The notes under the pieces were generated by a model. That model was not told where the DNA came from and did not search any database. It saw nothing but the letters and a program-made list of their open reading frames with translations. From Bacillota bacterium (GTDB lineage Bacteria > Bacillota > Limnochordia > DTU087), in assembly GCA_012518315.1 (NCBI GenBank), contig JAAYSL010000083.1:1-49789 (forward strand): a stretch of DNA of 49,789 nt, read 5' to 3'. Each line of letters opens with the position of its first letter. The stretch's first letter is position 1. Positions 11,082-19,621 of the stretch are shown in pieces. Position numbers and translations under genes: made by a program.

Positions 11082-11130
11082 TTTGTTCTCCCCCGCAACT
11101 TTTTCTGGGTATTTGGAGGCCATTAGTAAG

Positions 11131-11159
11131 GCGATGATCTAACCAATCACCGCTTTTTT
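11131..11159 (+). terminator. Possible terminator after the zinc-finger gene
   Basis: GCGATGAT can pair with ATCACCGC with one A/C mismatch, and TTTTTT follows. It is weaker than the hairpin at 11185. Confidence 0.45.
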
Positions 11160-11184
11160 CTTTTTCTGGAAGATTCTATAGGAA

Positions 11185-11221
11185 AGCCCTCGAAAAGCGC
11201 AATTCGAGGGCTAATATTTTT
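11185..11221 (+). terminator. Terminator upstream of mraZ
   Basis: AGCCCTCGAA (11185-11194) pairs perfectly with TTCGAGGGCT (11203-11212), followed by AATATTTTT. It insulates the dcw cluster from the nif3-like operon. Confidence 0.75.
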
Positions 11222-11270
11222 GCATGAGGGGCAGGATTCAGACGAGGGCAAGCCGAATAGTGAAGACAGA

Positions 11271-11317
11271 GTGGTGAAAAGTGGGGGGAAGTGGGGGAAC
11301 CCTCGGGGAAAGTGGGG
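11271..11317 (+). promoter_or_regulatory. MraZ-box operator (GTGGGG direct repeats)
   Basis: GTGGTG (11271), GTGGGG (11281) and GTGGGG (11291) recur at exact 10-bp steps, followed by a degenerate CTCGGGG and another GTGGGG at 11312. Known MraZ operators are TGGGN or AAAGTG repeats with 10-bp spacing ahead of mraZ, so this is the expected autoregulatory site. The last copy may also serve as ribosome-binding sequence. Confidence 0.8.
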
Positions 11318-11325
11318 CAGCCGCC

Positions 11326-11757
11326 ATGTTCATGGGAGAATGGCAGCATACACTGGATACTAAGGGTCGCCTGATCGTCCCAGCTAGATTTCGAGAACAG
11401 CTAGGGGAGCGGTTTGTGGTGACTAGAGGTCTAGATCACTGTCTTTTTGTATACCCCCCTGAAGAATGGGCCATATTGGAGGAGAAACTAAAGGCACTGC
11501 CTTTGACTAAAGGAGATGCCCGGAGATTCGTGCGATTCCTCTTTTCAGGTGCAACTGAATGCGAGCTTGACAAACAAGGCAGGATCACATTACCCGCTAA
11601 CCTACGGGAATATGGGAAGTTAGATAAAGATGTAGTGGTTATCGGTGTCTCCAATCGGGTAGAAATTTGGGCTAAGGAACACTGGGAGGACTATGTAGAA
11701 GAAGCTAGTGCTTCCTATGAAGAGATAGCTGAGAAAATCGTTGATCTTGGGATCTAG
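11326..11757 (+). CDS. mraZ: Transcriptional regulator MraZ
   Basis: MraZ is a ring-forming DNA-binding protein related to AbrB-type swapped-hairpin folds. It binds repeats ahead of its own operon and controls the division and cell wall cluster. Starting at ATG 11326 ([20 protein letters not shown]) gives 143 residues, the usual length. The two conserved DxKGR motifs are [13 protein letters not shown] and [13 protein letters not shown]. The frame extends upstream to GTG 11281, but that region is the operator itself. It is the first gene of the cluster, 36 bp before rsmH. Confidence 0.94.
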   Translation: MFMGEWQHTLDTKGRLIVPARFREQLGERFVVTRGLDHCLFVYPPEEWAILEEKLKALPLTKGDARRFVRFLFSGATECELDKQGRITLPANLREYGKLDKDVVVIGVSNRVEIWAKEHWEDYVEEASASYEEIAEKIVDLGI

Positions 11758-11793
11758 TCTGCGCAAAGTGCGGTTACAGGAAAGTTTGGTGAG

Positions 11794-12756
11794 ATGTTGG
11801 ATTATCAGCATGTACCGGTATTGGCCCAGGAAGTCATTAGTCTCGTTTGCTGGCGACAGGGTGGAACTTATGTCGACGCCACTATCGGTGGGGCAGGACA
11901 TGCTCGGCTATTACTGGACGCGGCGGGAGCACAGGCAAGGCTTATCGGCATAGACCAGGATCCAGCGGCTTTGGAGGCCGCAGGCAAGGTCTTACGGGAT
12001 AAGGCAGGGCAAGTCACTTTGGTTCACTCCAATTTCGTGCACCTGCGTGCCATCTTGACAGAACGAGGGCTTGCACCTGTAGATGGTGTTTTGTTTGACC
12101 TGGGTGTTTCCTCGCCACAATTGGATGTGGCCCGGCGGGGCTTTAGTTACCAGCATGATGCTCCTTTGGATATGAGAATGGATCCCACATCACCGACAAC
12201 CGCCGCCCACCTGGTGGCGAACCTTTCTGAGCCTGAGCTAGCCAAGGTGATTTTTGATTATGGTGAGGAGCGCTGGGCCAAACGTATTGCTACGTTTATT
12301 GTGAAGCGGCGTCAAGCATCACCCATTGAGACCACTGGGGATTTGGTAGAGATAATCAAAGCAGCGATACCGGCCGGTGCCCGCAGGCAGGGACCACATC
12401 CAGCCCGCAGGACTTTCCAAGCACTAAGGATCGCGGTTAATCGGGAGCTGGAGTTTCTAGAAAAGACCTTAATCGATGCCGTTAAGATTCTCAAGCCCAA
12501 AGGTCGCCTGGCAGTAATCAGTTTTCATTCTTTGGAAGATCGGATTGTGAAGGAGACTTTTAGCCGATTGGCCTTAAGATGTGAGTGTCCACCGGATTTG
12601 CCTATTTGTGTCTGTGGGAAGCGGGCGGAAATCGAGATTCTGACCAAGAGACCCATAGTACCGACTGAGGTAGAAGTCGCCCAAAACCCTAGAGCCCGTA
12701 GTGCCAAACTCAGAGTGGCCGAGAAGGTTCTACCGGATGAAGGGGATGAATATTGA
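11794..12756 (+). CDS. rsmH: 16S rRNA (cytosine-1402-N4) methyltransferase RsmH
   Basis: RsmH (MraW) methylates N4 of C1402 in the ribosomal P site using S-adenosylmethionine. The SAM-binding motif is YVDATIGGAGHARLLL (about residues 28-43). Other family marks are DGVLFDLGVSSPQLD, RGFSYQHDAPLDMRMD, ARRTFQALRIAVNREL and ISFHSLEDRIVK. Its 320 residues are typical. ATG 11794 follows GGTGAG. The stop overlaps the ftsL start by one base (TGATG), so translation is probably coupled. Confidence 0.96.
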   Translation: MLDYQHVPVLAQEVISLVCWRQGGTYVDATIGGAGHARLLLDAAGAQARLIGIDQDPAALEAAGKVLRDKAGQVTLVHSNFVHLRAILTERGLAPVDGVLFDLGVSSPQLDVARRGFSYQHDAPLDMRMDPTSPTTAAHLVANLSEPELAKVIFDYGEERWAKRIATFIVKRRQASPIETTGDLVEIIKAAIPAGARRQGPHPARRTFQALRIAVNRELEFLEKTLIDAVKILKPKGRLAVISFHSLEDRIVKETFSRLALRCECPPDLPICVCGKRAEIEILTKRPIVPTEVEVAQNPRARSAKLRVAEKVLPDEGDEY

Positions 12757-13289
12757 TGGTACTGGCAGCTAAGCATCAAGTGGCATATGAAGAAAGATGG
12801 GAAGCATTACCCTCTGTAGAGCAACCGTTAGAGCAACCTATTCGAGGAAAACGCCGTCGGCGCTTGCGGGTGCATCCCATGATTTTTCTGTTTGCTTTGG
12901 CTGTGTTCATCGTGGCTTTAACTGCTCTGGGCATTAATCAGAAGATCAAGGCCATCGAACTTGAGTATCGGCTGCAAGCCTTGGAAGCCGACCTTAAGCT
13001 GGTGCAACGGGAAGGGCAGCAGCTTCAACTCAAGGTTGAACAGCTACAGTCGCTATCTCATATCGATACTGAGGCCCGTAGCCGTTTGGGTATGGTGGAA
13101 CCACAGGGAGCTAAGGTGCTGGTTATGCTGGATTGGGACGATAGGCGCAGTGAGTTAGCGGCAGCTAAGACAGATGCCCGTGCGGTTTTGGCAAAACAGG
13201 GGCACCGTTTGTGGACTGCCATCTATCAATGGGTTGGTGCACGGCTTCCTGCGCTAGGAACTGCAGAAGCCGGGCTTTTGGATCAGTAG
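12756..13289 (+). CDS. ftsL: Cell division protein FtsL
   Basis: This bitopic protein has about 177 residues: a basic cytoplasmic N-terminus (GKRRRRLRVHP), one membrane segment (IFLFALAVFIVALTALGI, about residues 44-61) and an extracellular heptad-rich coiled coil (about 62-105). A helix ending SHIDTEARSRLGMVEPQ follows, as in FtsL/DivIC proteins. The sequence is poorly conserved, as usual, so the call leans on topology and position between rsmH and the transpeptidase gene. FtsL forms the FtsL-DivIC-FtsQ complex that activates septal synthesis. The C-terminal tail after residue 120 is longer than usual. Confidence 0.85.
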   Translation: MVLAAKHQVAYEERWEALPSVEQPLEQPIRGKRRRRLRVHPMIFLFALAVFIVALTALGINQKIKAIELEYRLQALEADLKLVQREGQQLQLKVEQLQSLSHIDTEARSRLGMVEPQGAKVLVMLDWDDRRSELAAAKTDARAVLAKQGHRLWTAIYQWVGARLPALGTAEAGLLDQ

Positions 13290-13312
13290 ATAATCTGCTA
13301 TCATAGACTGGG

Positions 13313-13358
13313 GCCACCCCTTAGGCCGGAGGCCTTGGGTTTGGTGGCTTAGTTTTTT
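13313..13358 (+). terminator. Intra-operon terminator-like hairpin between ftsL and the transpeptidase gene
   Basis: GCCACC (13313-13318) pairs with GGTGGC (13343-13348). An inner stem is built from AGGCC/GGCCT, and TTAGTTTTTT follows. It lies in the 91-bp gap inside the dcw cluster, so it may attenuate downstream expression. Confidence 0.55.
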
Positions 13359-13380
13359 GGATGGTGCGGGAGGTAAACCA

Positions 13381-15504
13381 GTGGTCAAGTTAACGGCAAT
13401 GGAAGTCCGGAAACGGATCGCTGTGATATTCCTAGGTGTCATGATCTGCATTGCCATACTTTTCTTCCGCTTGGCCTACCTGCAGGTTGTGCAAAATCAT
13501 TGGTATCAAGCAAAAGCCCTCGATCAAAGAATGCGTCCTGTTCCAGTTGATGCTAAGCGGGGCGTTATTTATGATCAGAATCTGCAGAAACTAGCCATTA
13601 GTGTAAGTGCTGATGCGGTCTATGCTATTCCCGCAGAAGTAAGCAAGCCCACCGAAACCGCCCAGGCTTTGGCGCCTCTTTTGGGAACCGATACAGCATC
13701 ACTAGAAGAGAAGCTTCGCAAAAAGCAGGCTACTGTTTGGCTAGCGCGTAAGCTAGATACCGAGACTGCCCGAAAAATCCGGGAATTGGATCTACCTGGA
13801 ATTGGATTGGTGGAACGGCCTCAAAGATATTACCCCCATGGCAATCTAGCTGCCCAGGTATTGGGTATTGCCGGGATTGATAACCAGGGCCTGGAAGGTC
13901 TGGAGTTCTTTTATGATGAATATCTGCGGGGGGTACCGGGCCGGGTAGTGATGGAAAGAGATGCCACAGGCCGTCAGATCCCCGATGGAATTCAGCGCTT
14001 TGTGCCTCCTGAGGATGGGGCCAATCTGATTTTGACCTTGGATCATGTGATCCAGTATGCGGCGGAAAGGGAACTGTCTCGGGCAGTTAAGGAAACAGGT
14101 TCTGACCAAGGTGTGTTTATTGCCATGGATCCCAAGACTGGGGGTATCCTTGCCCTTGCTATCTACCCATCCTATGATCCGAATGATTATGCAGCTTATC
14201 CTGCCCAAAACCGGCGCAATATCGCCATAGCCGATCAATATGAACCAGGGTCGACTTTCAAGATTGTGACGGCTAGTGCCGCTCTGCAAGAAAGGGTCGT
14301 CACTCCCGAGACACGCTTCTATGATCCTGGTTATATCAAAATCGGGGGAGTTACAGTCCGTTGCTGGCGCGCAGGTGGTCATGGCTCCCAGACTTTCATC
14401 GAGGCAGTGGAAAACTCATGTAACCCGGTTTTCGCTGAACTGGGAGCAGAACGCTTGGGTGGTGAACGGTTTTACAGAAATATCCGAAGCTACGGCTTTG
14501 GTGAACCGACAGGCATCGATTTCCCCGGAGAAGCAAAAGGCATGGTGCCCGTACCGGGTAAGGTGCAGTTTGGTGAAGTAGCCCGCTGGGCCAATGTTGG
14601 CTTTGGCCAGGGTATCGGTGTGACGCCTTTACAGTTGTTAAGTGCGATGGCCACCATCGCCAATGGTGGTGTACGGGTTACTCCACATTTTATGAAGGAG
14701 ATCCGGGATCGCAATGGCCGCATCATCGAACAATACCCAGTTACTGGTACCCGAGTACTTGATGAAGAAGTCGCCAGAGAGTTTACCGAGATCTTGAGGT
14801 CGGTAGTGGTAAACGGATCCGGTGTCAGGGCAGATATTCCTGGGTATCGGGTAGCGGGTAAGACCGGTACCGCTCAAGTGGCTGAAGGTGGGCGGTATTC
14901 GGACAAACGCATTTCTTCTTTTGTCGGGTTTGCACCGGCAGACGATGCCCGGATCGCGGCACTGGTTGTATTATACCATCCCAAGGGCCAGACCTATGGT
15001 GGTGTAATTGCTGCTCCTGTATTTCAAGCTGTGGTGGAAGATTCCTTAGAGAGGATGGGTGTTCCTCGGCGGCAGGAACCAACACCCAAGCTACAGGGGA
15101 ATATCTTTCAGAAAGAAGATGTTAGTGTTCCCAATGTGACCAATTTCCCGCAGAAGGATGCGGAGACTATCCTACGACAGGCTGGCTTGAAGTATCAGTT
15201 CCATGGTGAAGGTGAGATCGTCTTTGACCAGGTGCCACAACCGGGGACGAAAGTCCCTTGGGGGACCATCGTCCAATTGCTGGCTTACAACGAAGTTGTG
15301 TATGATGCGGGCGATGAGCGAGTCACTGTGCCTAAGGTTCTTGGCCTCGGGATTCGCGAGGTGGCAGCGACACTGGCCCATGCCGGGTTGAGGCTACAGG
15401 TCTATGGCTCTGGCGTGGCCGTCAAGCAGGATCCGGCTCCAGGCTCCACGGTTTCGGTAGAATCCATCGTGAAGGTGTTCTTCCAATCACCTGATTCGAG
15501 CTAA
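13381..15504 (+). CDS. Septal peptidoglycan transpeptidase (class B PBP with PASTA domains)
   Basis: This class B penicillin-binding protein cross-links peptidoglycan at the septum with FtsW. It has 707 residues from GTG 13381, which follows GGGAGGT by six bases. It has a membrane anchor (about residues 10-33), a dimerisation domain, and the transpeptidase motifs SxxK (STFK, Ser about 291), SxN (SCN, about 346) and KTG (KTGTAQ, about 494). Two C-terminal PASTA domains begin near VPNVTNFPQKDAET and VPKVLGLGIREVAA. It could be the vegetative PBP2B/FtsI type or the sporulation SpoVD type. With no second copy in the cluster, the vegetative role is likely. Confidence 0.94.
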   Translation: MVKLTAMEVRKRIAVIFLGVMICIAILFFRLAYLQVVQNHWYQAKALDQRMRPVPVDAKRGVIYDQNLQKLAISVSADAVYAIPAEVSKPTETAQALAPLLGTDTASLEEKLRKKQATVWLARKLDTETARKIRELDLPGIGLVERPQRYYPHGNLAAQVLGIAGIDNQGLEGLEFFYDEYLRGVPGRVVMERDATGRQIPDGIQRFVPPEDGANLILTLDHVIQYAAERELSRAVKETGSDQGVFIAMDPKTGGILALAIYPSYDPNDYAAYPAQNRRNIAIADQYEPGSTFKIVTASAALQERVVTPETRFYDPGYIKIGGVTVRCWRAGGHGSQTFIEAVENSCNPVFAELGAERLGGERFYRNIRSYGFGEPTGIDFPGEAKGMVPVPGKVQFGEVARWANVGFGQGIGVTPLQLLSAMATIANGGVRVTPHFMKEIRDRNGRIIEQYPVTGTRVLDEEVAREFTEILRSVVVNGSGVRADIPGYRVAGKTGTAQVAEGGRYSDKRISSFVGFAPADDARIAALVVLYHPKGQTYGGVIAAPVFQAVVEDSLERMGVPRRQEPTPKLQGNIFQKEDVSVPNVTNFPQKDAETILRQAGLKYQFHGEGEIVFDQVPQPGTKVPWGTIVQLLAYNEVVYDAGDERVTVPKVLGLGIREVAATLAHAGLRLQVYGSGVAVKQDPAPGSTVSVESIVKVFFQSPDSS

Positions 15505-15614
15505 CAAAATGGTGGGGTGGAGAGCCTACAGAGTCTAAGCAATAAAAGGTGTCTTATTGGGAGAAACTACATATTGCGGAAAATATGTGATAACTAATCA
15601 GGGGATGGTTGCAA

Positions 15615-17141
15615 GTGAGAATAGGGGAACTGGCTAGTTGCTTGCCACAAGCCAAGCTATGGGGTGACCCCAATGCAGAGATCAGAGGTATTGCCTATGA
15701 CTCCCGGCAGGTGCGGCCAGGAGATCTTTTTGTGTGTGTCAAAGGCTTTCGTTTCGATGGGCATGCTTTCATCGATGATGCCGTCCGGCGGGGAGCTGCT
15801 GGTTTGGTGGTAGACAAGAAGAGCAGCCAAAGTGCCTCTGGCAAAGGCACTAAAGCGCCTATCCCGAACTCCATTTCTATTCCAGTCATATATGCCGAGG
15901 ATACCCGCCAGGCTCTGGCCTTAATCGGTGCTCATTTCTACGATCATCCTTCAGAGAAACTACGCCTAATCGGGATTACCGGTACTAATGGCAAAACAAC
16001 TACGACGTACCTCATCAAGTCTATCCTGGAGACTGCCGGGTACAAGGTCGGTCTTATTGGCACCATTCAAAACATGATAGGGGATTCAGTACTGCCTGCG
16101 AAGCACACAACACCGGAATCTGTAGATCTACAATCTCTACTTGACGAGATGGTAGCTAGTAGATGCGATTTTGCGGTAATGGAGGTTTCGTCCCATGCCC
16201 TAAAACTTCAGCGCACCACCGGTAGTGAGTTTGATATTGGAGTATTCACTAACCTTAGTCAGGATCACCTGGATTTTCACGCTAGCTTTCAGGACTATCT
16301 CGATACCAAAACTAGCTTTTTCGCGGATCTTGGACAAATGGGTACCAAGGAAGGCAAGATGGCGGTTCTTAATTCCGATGAAGATTATGGTGATTACATA
16401 AAGAAGCGGACTAAGGTGCCGGTTATCACTTATGGTACCAAGCTAGGAGCCGCGTACAGGGCAGCGAGCATTACCATCAAACCTAGTGGCCTTACTTATC
16501 TCTTGGAGCATGCCCAAGGTGAAGCTCAAGTTAGTTTGCCGATCACGGGGTATTTCAATGTGTACAATTCCTTGGCTGCACTATCGGCCTGTCTTGCCGC
16601 GGGAGTGTCTTTACCAATGGCAGTCAAGGGTCTTCAAGAGGCACAGCCGGTTCCAGGGCGGCTAGAGCTAGTAGATGAGGGTCAAGATTTCACGGTCCTG
16701 GTGGATTATGCTCACACCCCTGCCGGATTGGAAAACGTTCTGGATACAATAAATGGCCTTACCCAGGGACGCAGTATTGTAGTTTTCGGTTGTGGCGGTG
16801 ATCGGGACAGAACGAAGCGACCACTGATGGGTGAAATCGCAGGCAGGATGGCCGATGCCGTAATAGTTACATCAGACAATCCCCGTAGTGAAGCACCGGC
16901 ATCGATCTGTGAAGAGGTGAGCATAGGCGTCAAGGAGACTATTGGGGATAAGCCCTGGGAGGTCATCATTGATCGGCGGCAAGCTATCGTTCGAGCCATT
17001 GAAATGGCCAGGCCAGGTGATGTTGTCTTAATTGCCGGTAAAGGCCATGAGCCTTATCAGATTCTAAAAGGTAGAACCATTCATTTTGATGACAGAGAGG
17101 AGGCCGCCAGGGCCTTAAAAGAGCGCCTGGAGCCAAAATGA
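15615..17141 (+). CDS. murE: UDP-MurNAc-L-Ala-D-Glu:meso-DAP ligase MurE
   Basis: MurE adds the third stem-peptide residue in the cytoplasm. The Mur-ligase ATP loop is ITGTNGKTTTTYL (about residues 122-134). The central domain shows SHALKLQRTTG and NLSQDHLDFH, and the C-terminal domain VDYAHTPAGLENVL. The DNPR motif in TSDNPRSEAP marks meso-diaminopimelate as substrate, which predicts A1-gamma peptidoglycan. GTG 15615 is favoured over TTG 15609 because AGGGG at 15600-15604 is better spaced for it. The stop overlaps the murF start (ATGA). Confidence 0.96.
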   Translation: MRIGELASCLPQAKLWGDPNAEIRGIAYDSRQVRPGDLFVCVKGFRFDGHAFIDDAVRRGAAGLVVDKKSSQSASGKGTKAPIPNSISIPVIYAEDTRQALALIGAHFYDHPSEKLRLIGITGTNGKTTTTYLIKSILETAGYKVGLIGTIQNMIGDSVLPAKHTTPESVDLQSLLDEMVASRCDFAVMEVSSHALKLQRTTGSEFDIGVFTNLSQDHLDFHASFQDYLDTKTSFFADLGQMGTKEGKMAVLNSDEDYGDYIKKRTKVPVITYGTKLGAAYRAASITIKPSGLTYLLEHAQGEAQVSLPITGYFNVYNSLAALSACLAAGVSLPMAVKGLQEAQPVPGRLELVDEGQDFTVLVDYAHTPAGLENVLDTINGLTQGRSIVVFGCGGDRDRTKRPLMGEIAGRMADAVIVTSDNPRSEAPASICEEVSIGVKETIGDKPWEVIIDRRQAIVRAIEMARPGDVVLIAGKGHEPYQILKGRTIHFDDREEAARALKERLEPK

Positions 17142-18601
17142 AGCCAATATCTATTGCCCAGATCAAACAATGGGCCCGGGGTAAGCAGTATAGCGGTTCT
17201 GCCTCTCTTTTTCTCAAGGGGGTTTCCACAGATAGTCGCACCCTAAGCCCAGGGGAGTTGTTTATCCCCCTTCGGGGAGAGCGATTTGATGGCCATGATT
17301 TTGTGCCCTCGGCCTTTCGCCAAGGGGCAGCTGCCGTTGTCATTGAAGAGCACACCGCCAGCGACATCAAGGCAAGGCTTATGGGTGATGGCCTTTGGGA
17401 AACGGTGCCCAACATTATTACGGTGCCCGATACACTATTGGCTTTACAGGAGATTGCTCAGGGCTATCGGAGTCTGTTTGATCCGCAAGTGATCGCGATC
17501 ACGGGAAGCACAGGTAAGACTACCACCAAAGATATGACGGCAAGTATAGTGGCCGAGGTCGGCCCGATGCTCAAATCCCCGGAAAACTACAATAATGAGA
17601 TAGGCTTACCCTTAACACTGCTACAGCTGGAGCCTTGGCATAAGACAGTAGTAGTTGAAATGGGGATGCGGGGGCCAGGACAGATCCGGACTTTGACGAA
17701 GCTAGCCATGCCCAGTATTGGTGTGATCACCAATATCGGGACTGTTCATCTGGAGCTTTTGGGATCCCAAAGAGCCATTCAAAGGGCAAAGCAAGAGCTG
17801 GTGGAAACCATGGAACCGGGTAGTACTATTGTACTTAATGCCGATGATCCCCTAGTAAGAGAGATGGCGGAGGTAGCTGTAGGCAAGGACGTTATTTATT
17901 ATGGTTGGCAAACAACTATTCATGATGAGCCCAGTCTGGCACCGGGCTGTACAGATGCTTCATTGGTCACAGCCACTCATCTAGTCACCCATGGTGCCAA
18001 GGGGATCTCGTTCACATTATGCTATAAAGGCAAGTCTGTAGAGATTCAGCTCCCGGTTCCAGGCAGATATCAGGTGAGTAATGCCCTAGCTGCCGCAGCG
18101 GCAGCCATGGCTGCGGGGGCAAGCCTTGATGATGTGCAGATGGGTCTTTCCAGAGCGACCTTGTCTGGAATGAGAATGCAGCTAATTCCCTGGCTGGATG
18201 GAGGTCTTGTAATCAATGACGCCTACAATGCCAACCCAACTTCCATGGCCGCTGCACTAAAGACTACCCAGGAGATCGCGGTTGGTAGACCTTTGATCTT
18301 GGTACTCGGTGACATGCTCGAGCTAGGCCAATTGTCCAAAGAGGCCCATTTGGATATCGGCCGTCAGGCCGCTGGGCTAAAGCCTGCTTATTTGGTCTGT
18401 GTTGGGACTAACGCTAGAGGATTTGCAGAAGGTGCCGGCAAAGCAGGTCTGTCTTCCAAGAAGATTGTTGAATGTGAAGACTATACCTCAGCCGAAGAAG
18501 CAGTACTTCGGGTGGCAAACCCTGGGGATATCATTTTGGTTAAGGGTTCTCGGGGTATTGCTCTGGAAAACGTTGTACAGGCACTTTGTACCAAGCTGTA
18601 A
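17138..18601 (+). CDS. murF: UDP-MurNAc-tripeptide:D-Ala-D-Ala ligase MurF
   Basis: MurF completes the UDP-MurNAc pentapeptide. It has 487 residues with the ATP loop TGSTGKTTTKDM, the MurF-typical KSPENYNNEIGLPLTLL and VVEMGMRGPGQIRTL, and NDAYNANPTSM near the C-terminal domain. It overlaps murE by four bases, indicating coupled translation, and precedes mraY by 24 bp. Confidence 0.96.
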   Translation: MKPISIAQIKQWARGKQYSGSASLFLKGVSTDSRTLSPGELFIPLRGERFDGHDFVPSAFRQGAAAVVIEEHTASDIKARLMGDGLWETVPNIITVPDTLLALQEIAQGYRSLFDPQVIAITGSTGKTTTKDMTASIVAEVGPMLKSPENYNNEIGLPLTLLQLEPWHKTVVVEMGMRGPGQIRTLTKLAMPSIGVITNIGTVHLELLGSQRAIQRAKQELVETMEPGSTIVLNADDPLVREMAEVAVGKDVIYYGWQTTIHDEPSLAPGCTDASLVTATHLVTHGAKGISFTLCYKGKSVEIQLPVPGRYQVSNALAAAAAAMAAGASLDDVQMGLSRATLSGMRMQLIPWLDGGLVINDAYNANPTSMAAALKTTQEIAVGRPLILVLGDMLELGQLSKEAHLDIGRQAAGLKPAYLVCVGTNARGFAEGAGKAGLSSKKIVECEDYTSAEEAVLRVANPGDIILVKGSRGIALENVVQALCTKL

Positions 18602-18625
18602 GAGACAGAGGAAGGAGGGGAAGGC

Positions 18626-19603
18626 ATGATCGCTAGGATTCTTTATGCAGCGTTATTGGCCTTTTTCATAGCATTGATCGTCGGACCCCCACTGATTAGG
18701 TTCTTACGCAGGCTCAAATTGGGTCAAAGCATTAGGGTCGATGGCCCCCAGACCCATCTAAAAAAGGCTGGTATCCCCACCATGGGTGGCATCCTAATTG
18801 TAACAGCGGCTGCCGCCTCCACCCTGCTTTTTACTAAAGGGCATGTGGCTGTACTCTATGGCCTTTTGGCTACACTGGGATTTTCCTTGATTGGACTAGT
18901 AGATGATTTTATTATTGTTGTGGCCAAAAGATCCTTGGGTCTAAAGGCCCGGCAGAAGCTGTTAGGCCAGCTTATCTTGGGTTTGGTGATTAGTCTTTAT
19001 GCTTTGGCATCACCAAAGCTCGGTCCAACGCTGCTGGTGCCTTTTAGTAACCAGGTACTTGTGTTACCTTCGTGGATGTTTGTGGTGGTGGCTACTGGAG
19101 CCATGGTGGGAAGCGCCAATGCTGTCAATTTCACAGATGGTCTTGATGGTCTGGCGGCAGGGACTACTGCCATTGCTGCTGTCAGTTATGCGTTGCTTTG
19201 TATTGGTCTAGGTGAGTGGGAATTGGCTGTTTTCGCTGCTGCCATTGCCGGTGCCTGTCTTGGTTTCACTTGGTTCAATGCCTACCCTGCCCAGGTGATC
19301 ATGGGGGATACTGGCTCATTGGGGCTGGGGGCAGCCTTGGGCACATTGGCAGTACTAACTGGAACAGAGCTCTTTTTGGTTATCATCGGTGGGGTGTTTG
19401 TCATGGAAACCCTCTCGGTGATTCTACAAGTACTGTATTTTCGTCTAACCGGTGGTGGGCGGATATTTCGCATGGCTCCCTTGCATCATCATTTTGAACT
19501 GAAAGGGTGGCCCGAGACCAAGGTGGTGTTTCGCTTCTGGATCATAGCCTTTGTCTTTGCCGTTTTGGGATTGGCTGGATTACCTGCGGTATTAGGGTTT
19601 TGA
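18626..19603 (+). CDS. mraY: Phospho-MurNAc-pentapeptide transferase MraY
   Basis: MraY transfers phospho-MurNAc-pentapeptide to undecaprenyl phosphate, forming lipid I at the membrane. It has 325 residues and about ten membrane segments. Catalytic loops include GLVDDFIIVVAKRSLGLKAR with the Asp pair, NFTDGLDGLAAG, and MAPLHHHFELKGWPE with the His triad. ATG 18626 follows GGAAGGAGGGGAAGG. In most genomes murD follows, but here ftsW begins 18 bp later. Confidence 0.96.
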   Translation: MIARILYAALLAFFIALIVGPPLIRFLRRLKLGQSIRVDGPQTHLKKAGIPTMGGILIVTAAAASTLLFTKGHVAVLYGLLATLGFSLIGLVDDFIIVVAKRSLGLKARQKLLGQLILGLVISLYALASPKLGPTLLVPFSNQVLVLPSWMFVVVATGAMVGSANAVNFTDGLDGLAAGTTAIAAVSYALLCIGLGEWELAVFAAAIAGACLGFTWFNAYPAQVIMGDTGSLGLGAALGTLAVLTGTELFLVIIGGVFVMETLSVILQVLYFRLTGGGRIFRMAPLHHHFELKGWPETKVVFRFWIIAFVFAVLGLAGLPAVLGF

Positions 19604-19621
19604 AGATGGGGAGGGAGAGAC

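Noticed and set aside
13846-14382. Minus-strand open frame of 178 codons within the transpeptidase gene
   Set aside because: It lies opposite the catalytic domain carrying the SxxK motif. The protein has no recognisable features.
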